Shown: one piece after another, positions 14,832 through 21,571 of the stretch
Layout of the letters: the number at the start of each line of letters is the position of its first letter
Position numbering within the stretch: position 1 is the first letter of the stretch
The notes under the pieces: generated by a model
The model's database searches: none
Told to the model about the DNA's origin: nothing
The model's input: only the letters and a program-made list of their open reading frames with translations
Made by a program: the position numbers and the translations under genes
Assembly (NCBI GenBank): GCA_002373755.1
Contig: DFJU01000032.1
Location: forward strand, 1-25,823
Source: Bacteroidales bacterium UBA3663
GTDB taxonomy: Bacteria; Bacteroidota; Bacteroidia; Bacteroidales; UBA3663
Direction of reading: 5' to 3'
DNA length: 25,823 bases

Positions 14832-15617
14832 TCATTGCAGACGGAAAGTGACGGGCAGAATATATTTTCCGCTTACAATTTTTCCGCCTTTCTTTCCTGG
14901 CTTCCATTTCGGCATCATTTCTACTACGCGGATGGCCTCCTGCGAAAGGTCTTCGGCGGGCGAACGCATGACCTCGATGTTCGTAATCGAACCATCTTTT
15001 TCGACGATGAAACTCAGCGTTACGCGACCTTGGATGCCATTCTCTTCAGCAAATTTCGGATATTTCAAGTTCTTTTTGATAAACGCAGCCAAAGAATCTT
15101 CACCTCCAGGAAATTCGGGATATTCTTCAAAAAATGGAGAGAAACTTCCATTTGTGTAATCGTCCTCCGCTGCATCTTCCAATTCTTTTTCTGTAATTTC
15201 CACAACATCCCCATCAATATCTTCCCAATCTTCTACTGGGATAAGATTTTCTTCTGGCACGTAATCCAATCTTTCAACATAATTTCTGCGTCGAGTTGGG
15301 CTTTCTGGATTGTCCGATGTGGTTTGGTTCGCTGTGGTTTGGTTCGTGGCCGCCGGTTGGTTCCCGCAACTCGCAAACGCCGCCGAAATGCCCAGCGACA
15401 ATCCGACGAGCGACACCGCCTTTCCGGCCGCGCGGCGCAGGGAGAGTTCGCATTCGATATATCGCACCTCAGCCTCGCACTTGGGGCACGTGCCTTGGCA
15501 GTCACCCTCGTGGTGGCAGTCCGTGGTTTCATACGGGATGTCGTTGGCCAATGCGATTTGGCGTCGCACGTCGCGCAAGGCATTGCAGATTTTCTTTCCT
15601 CGTTTCATGGTGGTCAT
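14832..15617 (-). CDS. Five-Cys/TonB array protein 5
   Basis: 261 aa. Cysteine domain 1-60 (DCHHEGDCQGTCPKC), hydrophobic segment ending AAFASCGNQPA, which could be read as a lipobox-like site at Cys84. The long linker (85-165) is rich in Asn/Thr, then acidic: NYVERLDYVPEENLIPVEDW and ITEKELEDAAEDD. The TonB domain starts at EEYPEFPGGEDSLAAFIKKN and ends YILPVTFRLQ. The linker motif NYVERLDYVPE occurs again only in array protein 2 (17328-18161). The N-terminal domain has IALAND where others have IAAAND, a variant shared with protein 3 (16430-17308). It is 9 nt downstream of protein 4. It should sit in the inner membrane with the cysteine domain in the cytoplasm; its partner at the outer membrane is unknown. 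Confidence 0.8.
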   Translation of the reverse strand: MTTMKRGKKICNALRDVRRQIALANDIPYETTDCHHEGDCQGTCPKCEAEVRYIECELSLRRAAGKAVSLVGLSLGISAAFASCGNQPAATNQTTANQTTSDNPESPTRRRNYVERLDYVPEENLIPVEDWEDIDGDVVEITEKELEDAAEDDYTNGSFSPFFEEYPEFPGGEDSLAAFIKKNLKYPKFAEENGIQGRVTLSFIVEKDGSITNIEVMRSPAEDLSQEAIRVVEMMPKWKPGKKGGKIVSGKYILPVTFRLQ

Positions 15618-15626
15618 TTTATGGGT

Positions 15627-16433
15627 TCATTGCAGACGGAAAGTGACAGGCAGGACGTATTTCACGCGGACTTTCTCGCCCTTCAGTTTACCGGGTTTCC
15701 ATTTCGGCATTGACTTGACGAGTCGGATGGCCTCTTGCGATAGCTCTTCGGCTGGCGAGCGCAAAATTTCGATGTTGGAAATTGAACCATCTTTTTCGAC
15801 AACGAAACTCAGCGCTACGCGGCCTTGGATGCCATTTTCGGAGGCAGAAGCCGGATATTTCAAATTTTTCTTGATATATGCCATCATTGCAGCCTCGCCA
15901 CCCGGAAATTCGGGCTGCTGGTTCACGACGGTGTAGATTTTTCCATCTTCTGGAAATACATTCTCCAATGGATCATCTGCAACAAAACCCGTCTCCATGA
16001 CGATTTCGTCGGCCATAGGCTTCATTTCTATTTCTTCCATCTCAATATCACCTTCAATGTTTTGGTCAATTGCTGATGGGTCTTTTTTTCCAACTTTTAT
16101 CATTTCTATGTCCTCGCCCTCACTTTTGACGATTTGGTTCGTTTCGTTTGTCGCTTGGTTCGTGGCTGCTGGTTGGTTCGCGCAACTTGCCCACGCTGCC
16201 GAAATGCCCAGCGACAATCCGACGAGCGACACCGCCTTGCCGGCTGCACGGCGCAGTGAAAGCTGGTTTTCGATGTATCGCACCTCCTGTTCGCACTTGG
16301 GGCATGTGCCCAGACAGTCACCCTCGTGGTGGCAGTCCGTGGTTTCATACGGGATGTCGTTGGCGGCGGCGATTTGGCGTCGCACGTCGCGCAGCGCATT
16401 GCAGATTTTCTTTCCTCGTTTCATGGCGTTCAT
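15627..16433 (-). CDS. Five-Cys/TonB array protein 4
   Basis: 268 aa, starting MNAMKRGKK. The cysteine cluster reads DCHHEGDCLGTCPKCEQEVR; the hydrophobic segment ends AAWASCANQPA. The acidic linker contains IEMEEIEMKPMADEIVMETG and DPLENVFPEDGKIYTVVNQQ, then a TonB domain (PEFPGGEAAMMAYIKKNLKY to YVLPVTFRLQ). From the EIEMKPMADEI segment to the C-terminus it is almost the same as array protein 2, so one of them received this part by recombination. Its ATG overlaps the TGA of protein 3 by 4 nt (ATGA), which fixes the start at 16433 and indicates coupled translation. One domain difference is 'GRVALSF' instead of 'GRVTLSF'. Confidence 0.8.
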   Translation of the reverse strand: MNAMKRGKKICNALRDVRRQIAAANDIPYETTDCHHEGDCLGTCPKCEQEVRYIENQLSLRRAAGKAVSLVGLSLGISAAWASCANQPAATNQATNETNQIVKSEGEDIEMIKVGKKDPSAIDQNIEGDIEMEEIEMKPMADEIVMETGFVADDPLENVFPEDGKIYTVVNQQPEFPGGEAAMMAYIKKNLKYPASASENGIQGRVALSFVVEKDGSISNIEILRSPAEELSQEAIRLVKSMPKWKPGKLKGEKVRVKYVLPVTFRLQ

Positions 16434-17308
16434 TTTATGGGTTTATTGTTTTCGTCCAATCGGAACGTGACGGGCAGGACGTATTTCACGCGGGCGGGTT
16501 TGCCGCTCATTTTTCCGGGTTCCCATTTCGGCATCATTTTGACAAGGCGGATGGCTTCTTCAGATAATGGTTCGGCGGGTGAGCGCATAACCTCAATATT
16601 GGTAATCGAGCCGTCTTTTTCAACGATAAAACTCAGCGAGACGCGACCTTGGATGCTTTTTTCTTTGGCCGATGCAGGGTATTCTTGATTTTTCTTGATG
16701 AAATCCATTAGTGCCTGTTCTCCACTGGGAAATACAGGTCGCTGTGTTACAACGGTATAGACTTCATCTCCTGGGTCGGGGACTTCTTCTTCGCTCAAAT
16801 CGACAACTTCGACAATCGTTTGATCGTCACCGTCAACTTCACCCAATGCCATCATTTCAAAATCATCAATTTCGATATTGTTTTTTACAATTCGTACATT
16901 GTTAGGTTCGACCGTTGTGTCACATCCTTTTTCGTTTATTGTATCCTCAAATTCCTCCTCTATAGTGTCTGTTTCAGCGTATCCAACGGCTGGCAATTCT
17001 TTTATTATGTTTGTTTCGCTTTCATTTTCCGCCGTCTCTTGCTTCGTGTCTGCTGGCTGGTTTCCGCAACTCGCAAACGCTGCCGAAATGCCCAGCGACA
17101 ATCCGACGAGCGACACTGCCTTTCCGGCCGCGCGGCGCAGTGAAAGTTGGTTTTCGATGTATCGCACCTCAGCCTCGCACTTGGGGCACGTACCTTGACA
17201 TTCGCCCTCGTAGTGGCAGTCGGTGGTTTCGTACGGAATGTCGTTGGCCAATGCGATTTGGCGTCGCACGTCGCGCAAGGCATTGCAGATTTTTTTTCCT
17301 CGTTTCAT
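16430..17308 (-). CDS. Five-Cys/TonB array protein 3
   Basis: 292 aa, the longest single-domain member. It starts directly at MKRGKK (17308), without the MTT extension, 19 nt after the stop of protein 2. Cysteine cluster DCHYEGECQGTCPKC; hydrophobic segment ends AAFASCGNQPA. The linker is long (about 110 residues) and strongly acidic, with its own extra cysteine (NEKGCDTTVEPNNV) and the stretch VDGDDQTIVEVVDLSEEEVP. The TonB domain runs from QRPVFPSGEQALMDFIKKNQ, where the usual PGGE is PSGE, to YVLPVTFRLDENNKPIK, so a short tail follows the domain. Its linker has no close match among the other members. Confidence 0.8.
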   Translation of the reverse strand: MKRGKKICNALRDVRRQIALANDIPYETTDCHYEGECQGTCPKCEAEVRYIENQLSLRRAAGKAVSLVGLSLGISAAFASCGNQPADTKQETAENESETNIIKELPAVGYAETDTIEEEFEDTINEKGCDTTVEPNNVRIVKNNIEIDDFEMMALGEVDGDDQTIVEVVDLSEEEVPDPGDEVYTVVTQRPVFPSGEQALMDFIKKNQEYPASAKEKSIQGRVSLSFIVEKDGSITNIEVMRSPAEPLSEEAIRLVKMMPKWEPGKMSGKPARVKYVLPVTFRLDENNKPIK

Positions 17309-17327
17309 GGTGGGTTATTTTATGGGT

Positions 17328-18161
17328 TTATTGCAGGCGGAAAGTAACGGGCAGGACGTATTTCACGCGGACTTTCTCGCCCTTCAGTTTACCGGGTTTC
17401 CATTTTGGCATTGACTTGACGAGTCGGATGGCCTCTTGCGATAGCTCTTCGGCTGGCGAGCGCAAAATTTCGATATTGGAGATCGAACCATCCTTTTCGA
17501 CAACGAAACTCAGCGTTACGCGGCCTTGAATGCCATTTTCGGAGGCGAAAGCCGGATATTTCAGATTATTTTTGATATATGCTATCAATGCCTTTTCGCC
17601 GCCTGGGAAATCGGGCTGCTGGTTCACGACGGTATAGATTTTCCCGTCTTCTGGAAATACATTCTCCAATGGATCACCTACAACAAGACCCGTCTCCATG
17701 TCGATTTCGTCGGCCATAGGCTTCATTTCTATTTCTTCAATTTCGACATCACCGTCAACGTCTTCCCATTCTTCGGCTGGTATGCGATTTTCAACGTCTT
17801 CTGCTTCAGGCACGTAATCCAATCTTTCCACATAATTCTTGCGTGGCGATTCCTCAACGACATTACTCTTTTCAGATGTTGCTTGGTTCGTGGCCGCCGG
17901 TTGGTTTCCGCAACTTGCAAACGCTGCCGAAATGCCCAACGACAATCCGACGAGCGACACCGCCTTGCCGGCTGCGCGGCGCAGTGAAAGTTGGTTTTCG
18001 ATGTATCGCACCTCAGCCTCGCACTTGGGGCATGTGCCGAGACAGTCGCCCTCGTGGTGGCAGTCCGTGGTTTCGTACGGAATGTCGTTGGCGGCGGCGA
18101 TTTGGCGTCGCACGTCGCGCAAGGCATTGCAGATTTTCTTTCCTCGTTTCATGGTGGTCAT
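17328..18161 (-). CDS. Five-Cys/TonB array protein 2 (mosaic)
   Basis: 277 aa. Cys11, Cys34, Cys40, Cys44 and Cys47 in the N-terminal domain, Arg61-Arg62 before a hydrophobic stretch 67-83, then Cys84 in AAFASCGNQPA. The first linker half (NYVERLDYVPEAEDVENRIP, EEWEDVDGDV) matches array protein 5. The second half (EIEEIEMKPMADEIDMETGL, DPLENVFPEDGKIYTVVNQQ) and the TonB domain match array protein 4. It is therefore a hybrid of the two types or their common source. Its ATG overlaps the stop of the radical SAM gene by 4 nt (ATGA). Like the others it should span the inner membrane once with the TonB domain in the periplasm. Confidence 0.8.
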   Translation of the reverse strand: MTTMKRGKKICNALRDVRRQIAAANDIPYETTDCHHEGDCLGTCPKCEAEVRYIENQLSLRRAAGKAVSLVGLSLGISAAFASCGNQPAATNQATSEKSNVVEESPRKNYVERLDYVPEAEDVENRIPAEEWEDVDGDVEIEEIEMKPMADEIDMETGLVVGDPLENVFPEDGKIYTVVNQQPDFPGGEKALIAYIKNNLKYPAFASENGIQGRVTLSFVVEKDGSISNIEILRSPAEELSQEAIRLVKSMPKWKPGKLKGEKVRVKYVLPVTFRLQ

Positions 18162-18766
18162 TTGATTTTATAGTTGAACAGGTCAAAGTCGTTGAATCCC
18201 ATCTTGGCCAATGCCTCACGGCTCTCCAGCTGCATCTGCGGCGTGTTGAAGTCGGGGATGAGCGGGATGCGCAACGTGCAGCGGTCTTGCAAGCCGGCAT
18301 CGGCCAAAATCTTCAAGTTGGCCAACAGCGCGTCGATGGGACGCTTGGTGTAGCCGAGGTAGGTCGCGGGGTGCATGTCCTTCACGTCGATGATCCAGTG
18401 GTCGATGACGGGCAGCAGTTCGCGCATGTGGCTCGTGGCGACGGCGAGGCTCGTCTCGATGTAGAGGTGCCACGGTTGCGGGGCGATTTTGCGGAATTGG
18501 GCGATGAAACGGCTGCGCAGGGCAGGTTCGCCGCCGCCGAAGCAGATGCCGCCGCCCGTGGCCTGGAAATAGATGTCATCGACCGCCACGATGTCGAGCA
18601 GTTCCTCGGGCGTGACGCTGCGGCTCGGTTTCCGATGGCACTGCGGGTTGAGACACCATTTGCAATGCAGTGGGCATCGGCCGAAAGCGACCAAGGTGGT
18701 CACGCCGTCGCCGTCGGTCGGGATGCGGTGGCGCGAGATGCCGATGATGGGAGCGGGCTGGTTCAT
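18158..18766 (-). CDS. Small radical SAM protein, activating-enzyme-like, embedded in the TonB array
   Basis: 202 aa, cytoplasmic. CPLHCKWC (31-38) is the CxxxCxxC motif for the SAM-binding [4Fe-4S] cluster. FGGGEP (76-81) is the GGE motif for the SAM amino group. DHWIIDVKDMHPATYLGYT and LRIPLIPDFN resemble pyruvate formate-lyase activating enzymes. There is no extra C-terminal cysteine cluster (SPASM or twitch), so it is a minimal enzyme. It could activate a glycyl-radical enzyme, none of which is in the window, or modify a protein encoded nearby. It begins immediately after the stop of the double-TonB gene (TAAATG) and its TGA overlaps the ATG of array protein 2, so it is translated together with both. 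The function is not known; the context suggests the five-Cys proteins as partners or substrates. Confidence 0.85.
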   Translation of the reverse strand: MNQPAPIIGISRHRIPTDGDGVTTLVAFGRCPLHCKWCLNPQCHRKPSRSVTPEELLDIVAVDDIYFQATGGGICFGGGEPALRSRFIAQFRKIAPQPWHLYIETSLAVATSHMRELLPVIDHWIIDVKDMHPATYLGYTKRPIDALLANLKILADAGLQDRCTLRIPLIPDFNTPQMQLESREALAKMGFNDFDLFNYKIK

Positions 18767-19813
18767 TTATCGCAGGCGGAATGTGACGGGCAGGACGTAC
18801 TTGACGCGGACGGGCTTACCTTCTTGTTTGGCCGGTGTCCATTTGGGCATTTTCCTGACTACGCGGATTGCTTCCAGCGAAAGTCGTTCGTCGGGCGAGC
18901 GCATAACCTTGATTGTTGAAATCGACCCGTCTTTTTCAACAATGAAACTCAGCGTTACGCGACCCTGGATGCCTTTTTTCGCTGCCGATTGCGGATATTT
19001 CAGATTGCTTACGATGAAGTTCATCAGTGCTGTCTCGCCGCCCGGGAATTCGGGCTGCTGTACTGGTTTCCCTTCAAAAATCATGTCCTCTCCGGTCGCT
19101 GTGGCATCCGCTTTTTCCGTTTTTGTGGCCGATGGATTTGCATCGGTCGACTTTTGTTGAGCCGTGTTAAGTCGGAATGTGATGGGCAGGACATACTTGG
19201 TGCGAACAGGCTTGCCTAATCGTCTTTCGGGTTTCCATTTTGGCATCATCTTGATGACGCGGATGGCCTCTTTCGTTAGCCGCTCATCGGGCGAGCGCAT
19301 GACTTCGATTTCGGTGATTGAGCCATCCAGTTCGACCATATAGGTCAGCACAACGCGTCCCTCGATACTGTCGCGTGCGGCATCGGCTGGATATTTCAGG
19401 TTCTTTTTTATGAAGGCCATCAGTGCGGCCTCGCCGCCTGGGAATTCGGCCTGTTGCTCAACAAGACCGAAAATCATGTTCTCTTCGGTCGTTGTGGTGT
19501 CGTTCTGGCCAATTGTTTCGACGACGGTGGAATCTTTTATTACATTTTTGTCCGATGCCTGTGGTGCATTGGCCGCAAAAGCCGCCGAAATGCCCAACGA
19601 CAATCCGACGAGCGAGACAGCCTTTCCTGCCGCGCGGCGCAGGGAGAGTTCGCGTTCGATGTAGCGCACCTCCGATTCGCACTTGGGGCAGGTGCCGGGG
19701 CATTGGCTGCCATCGTGCGGACATGGTGTGATTTCGTAGGGGATGCCGTTGGCGTCGGCAATCTGCTTGCGCACCTGCTTGAGGGAGGTGCAGACCTTTT
19801 TCCCGTATTTCAT
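18767..19813 (-). CDS. Five-Cys/TonB array protein 1 with two TonB C-terminal domains
   Basis: 348 aa from ATG 19813 (MKYGKKVCTSLKQVRKQ). The frame is open further upstream to 19942, but those 43 residues have no counterpart in the sisters and overlap the promoter at 19908-19940. Cys8 and a cluster one residue longer than in the others (PCPHDGSQCPGTCPKC) are followed by the same RR plus hydrophobic segment, ending AAFAANAPQ without a lipobox cysteine. TonB domain 1 runs from QQAEFPGGEAALMAFIKKNL to YVLPITFRLN, TonB domain 2 from QQPEFPGGETALMNFIVSNL to YVLPVTFRLR, separated by about 35 residues. Domain 1 resembles the last array gene (14133-14822). It is the first gene of the operon and the only one with two domains; this could bind two receptors or a dimeric one, which is inference. 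Confidence 0.8.
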   Translation of the reverse strand: MKYGKKVCTSLKQVRKQIADANGIPYEITPCPHDGSQCPGTCPKCESEVRYIERELSLRRAAGKAVSLVGLSLGISAAFAANAPQASDKNVIKDSTVVETIGQNDTTTTEENMIFGLVEQQAEFPGGEAALMAFIKKNLKYPADAARDSIEGRVVLTYMVELDGSITEIEVMRSPDERLTKEAIRVIKMMPKWKPERRLGKPVRTKYVLPITFRLNTAQQKSTDANPSATKTEKADATATGEDMIFEGKPVQQPEFPGGETALMNFIVSNLKYPQSAAKKGIQGRVTLSFIVEKDGSISTIKVMRSPDERLSLEAIRVVRKMPKWTPAKQEGKPVRVKYVLPVTFRLR

Positions 19814-19907
19814 AGTGTAAGGTTGTTGGGTTGTGTATAGGTTGTTTTTATTGAATTTTGATGTCGGCCGATGGTTCAGGGCTGCCGCAAATTCCGGTAA
19901 AGCAGTG

Positions 19908-19940
19908 CAAAAATATTGTTTTGATTGCATCGGGCGCAAC
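19908..19940 (-). promoter_or_regulatory. Promoter of the five-Cys/TonB array operon
   Basis: The minus strand has TATTTTTG (19908-19915), preceded at 21 nt by GTTG (19937-19940; 3 of 4 matches to TTTG). The leader would be about 85-90 nt to ATG 19813. No other promoter of this type is seen down to 13300. Confidence 0.55.
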
Positions 19941-20044
19941 ATTTGGGTCGGATATTGGCGCGCGACATGCGAAATAGGCCAAAAAATACGCCGAATGGCT
20001 GCAAATCGTGCTCCGAAATGTTTTTTTCATGGCTTGCATTGGGC

Positions 20045-20103
20045 AAAAAAATTAAGGTCTTGAAGCCCACGGCCGTTTTGTTGACCGATGAACCTCAAGA
20101 CCT
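20045..20103 (-). terminator. Rho-independent terminator of the TonB-domain lipoprotein gene
   Basis: On the minus strand AGGTCTTGA (20103-20095) pairs perfectly with TCAAGACCT (20063-20055) over a 31-nt loop that may have an inner CGG/CCG pairing, and seven T follow (20051-20045). It lies 27 nt after the stop codon at 20131. Confidence 0.55.
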
Positions 20104-20130
20104 CTTGATGTTGGTGTGTCGCAGTGTGGT

Positions 20131-20754
20131 TTACAGATGGAACTGCACTGGCAGCACGTAGCGTGAACGGACAATCTTGCCCTGCATCTCTCCGGGCTTC
20201 CACTTCGGCATGAGCTGCGCTACGCGGATTGCCTCTTGCGAAAGGCTCTCGTTTGGCGAACGCAGCACTCCGAAGTTGGTCAGCGAGCCGTCCTTTTCGA
20301 CCACGAAGTCAATCAGGACGCGGCCCTGGATGCCAGCGCTTCCGGCATCTTTGGGATATTGCAGGTTCTTGTTGATGAACTGCAACATTGCTCCCTCGCC
20401 GCCGGGGAATTCGGCCTGTTGTTCCACGCTGGAGTAGATGCCGTTGTCGCCGCCGTTGCGTGGCTTGGCTTCCACCACCTCCTTTGCAGGTTCGGGCGCC
20501 TTGACGCTTGCGGGACAGGATTGAACACTGTCGGCTGCTGCGACGCTGTCGCAAACTGTTGCTGGCTGTTCAACGCTGGCTGCTGGTGCCGTAGCCAACG
20601 TTGTCTCGTCGGTTTTCGTGGCCGATGGGGCTTGCACGGTGTCCGATGTCTGGTTAGAACAGGCTGCAAAAGCTGCCGAAAAAATTAACGCAATGCCGAC
20701 TAAACGCAATGTCGGCTGCAACAGAATGTTGCCCATGTTTTTTCTTTTTTCCAT
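20131..20754 (-). CDS. TonB C-terminal-domain lipoprotein without the cysteine domain
   Basis: 207 aa. The signal peptide (TLRLVGIALIFSAAFAAC) ends in a lipobox-like AAC at residues 30-32, so the mature protein is probably a lipoprotein. A Thr/Ala/Val/Pro-rich linker with two cysteines (TVCDSV, QSCPAS) leads to a TonB C-terminal domain (QQAEFPGGEGAMLQFINKNL, AGIQGRVLIDFVVEKDG, MPKWKPGEMQGKIVRSRYVL). Compared with the array downstream it lacks the five-Cys domain, and the domain is more diverged (VLRSPNESL, VQFHL end). It has its own promoter candidate (20797-20804) and terminator, so it is a separate unit and perhaps the ancestral form or a relative. Met1 (20754) or Met7 (20736) may be the start. 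Its partner receptor is not in the window. Confidence 0.8.
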   Translation of the reverse strand: MEKRKNMGNILLQPTLRLVGIALIFSAAFAACSNQTSDTVQAPSATKTDETTLATAPAASVEQPATVCDSVAAADSVQSCPASVKAPEPAKEVVEAKPRNGGDNGIYSSVEQQAEFPGGEGAMLQFINKNLQYPKDAGSAGIQGRVLIDFVVEKDGSLTNFGVLRSPNESLSQEAIRVAQLMPKWKPGEMQGKIVRSRYVLPVQFHL

Positions 20755-20796
20755 TTTAGTGGAGATTTACGGTTAATATTAGTGTGTCGTCGAGTG

Positions 20797-20804
20797 CAAA
20801 GATA
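20797..20804 (-). promoter_or_regulatory. Candidate -7 element for the TonB-domain lipoprotein gene
   Basis: The minus strand reads TATCTTTG, an exact TAnnTTTG, 43 nt before ATG 20754. The -33 element at the expected place is poor (AATG). Confidence 0.45.
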
Positions 20805-20912
20805 GTGATTTTCTGCGAGTTTCGTCATTTTTTGGCCTTTGCAGACATTTTTCTCGTTTTACAATATCATTTTGTATTCTTCTCTTGCCAAAATTGGTTG
20901 ATAAATGCACGA

Positions 20913-20955
20913 AAAATCCGCAAAATCGCATGATTGACACGACTTTGCGGATTTT
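20913..20955. repeat. 12-bp perfect inverted repeat, 19-nt loop
   Basis: AAAATCCGCAAA (20913-20924) and TTTGCGGATTTT (20944-20955). On the minus strand the stem is followed by a short T run (TTTTT), so it could act as a terminator. It is far (about 620 nt) from the nearest upstream stop codon. Confidence 0.55.
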
Positions 20956-21240
20956 GGGAAGCGTCGTTCCGTGATTTCTGGCCGTACAAGAACATTTTGC
21001 CTTGTTTTGTTGACAAAAATAGGGATTTTGTCAGTTCATTTTTTCTTGTCCGCAAGAAAAAACGAACCAAAAAAGAACGCGCCGCTTAAAGCATCTCGCT
21101 GAAAATCTCTACGTTACGCGGGCGCTTTCCCAACTCGCTCCGCTCGGACAAGGAAAGCTTTTCCCCGCTTCACTACGCGATTTTCTTGACGCTCGCTGCT
21201 TGATGCGGCCAAAAAGTTACCATCGGCTGGCAAAAAAACA

Positions 21241-21271
21241 CGTAGAGACGCCACATTGTGACGTCTCTACG
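21241..21271. repeat. GTAGAGACG palindromic repeat, intergenic copy
   Basis: Perfect 10-bp arms CGTAGAGACG (21241-21250) and CGTCTCTACG (21262-21271). The inner part pairs with one mismatch around a 3-nt loop. The ends are the same as in the palindrome inside the restriction-modification gene (456-483), while the centre differs. Confidence 0.8.
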
Positions 21272-21516
21272 ACATTCGGCAATTTGCCCTACATTACATC
21301 CGCCAAGGTTATTTTGCGTTGATTGCAGCATTCCCCCTCCTTGGGGAGGGGACAAAGGGGTGGGGTACGGCCATAGTGTAGCGGACGATAGCGCAGGTGC
21401 GAGAATCGCGCGGCGGCAAGCCCTGTTTGAAGTCGCGTAGCGGCTGAGTTGGGCTTGCAAGCAAGCGAGGCCGCATCTGTGCCGTCCGTGAAACGTAAGG
21501 CCTTGACTTTTCTTTA

Positions 21517-21550
21517 CTCCACTTCTTTGGGTCAAGCCAAAGAAATGGAG
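21517..21550. repeat. Hairpin just downstream of the 449-aa lipoprotein gene
   Basis: Arms 21517-21530 and 21537-21550 pair at 13 of 14 positions around a 6-nt loop (gtcaag). It lies 21 nt beyond the stop codon at 21572. No T tract follows on the minus strand, so if it ends or protects the transcript it is not a classical terminator. Confidence 0.6.
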
Positions 21551-21571
21551 CGCCCTCCGCGCAGGAGAAAA

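Larger units (their letters stand above)
19814..20130. other. 317-nt gap with operon promoter and upstream terminator
   Basis: Holds the promoter of the TonB array (19908-19940) and the terminator of the upstream lipoprotein gene (20045-20103). No gene is seen in it. Confidence 0.6.
20755..21571. other. 817-nt non-coding, repeat-rich region
   Basis: The left part (20755-21050) is AT-rich and holds a promoter element and a 12-bp perfect inverted repeat. From about 21050 on, base composition changes and the text looks like a dispersed Bacteroidetes intergenic repeat (cgaaccaaaaaagaacgc, then aactcgctccgctcgg), followed by a GTAGAGACG palindrome, a GC-rich hairpin repeat (21331-21366) and a strong hairpin (21517-21550). 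Short frames occur but none has a credible start or protein features. Confidence 0.6.

Noticed and set aside
14133..19813. Twin-arginine (Tat) export of the five-Cys proteins because of the RR before the hydrophobic segment
   Set aside because: The motif lacks the usual xFLK context and lies 60 residues from the N-terminus; whether the organism has Tat cannot be seen.
19814..19942. Longer N-terminus (43 residues) of the double-TonB protein
   Set aside because: It would overlap the promoter at 19908-19940 and has no match in the sister proteins; ATG 19813 aligns with them.
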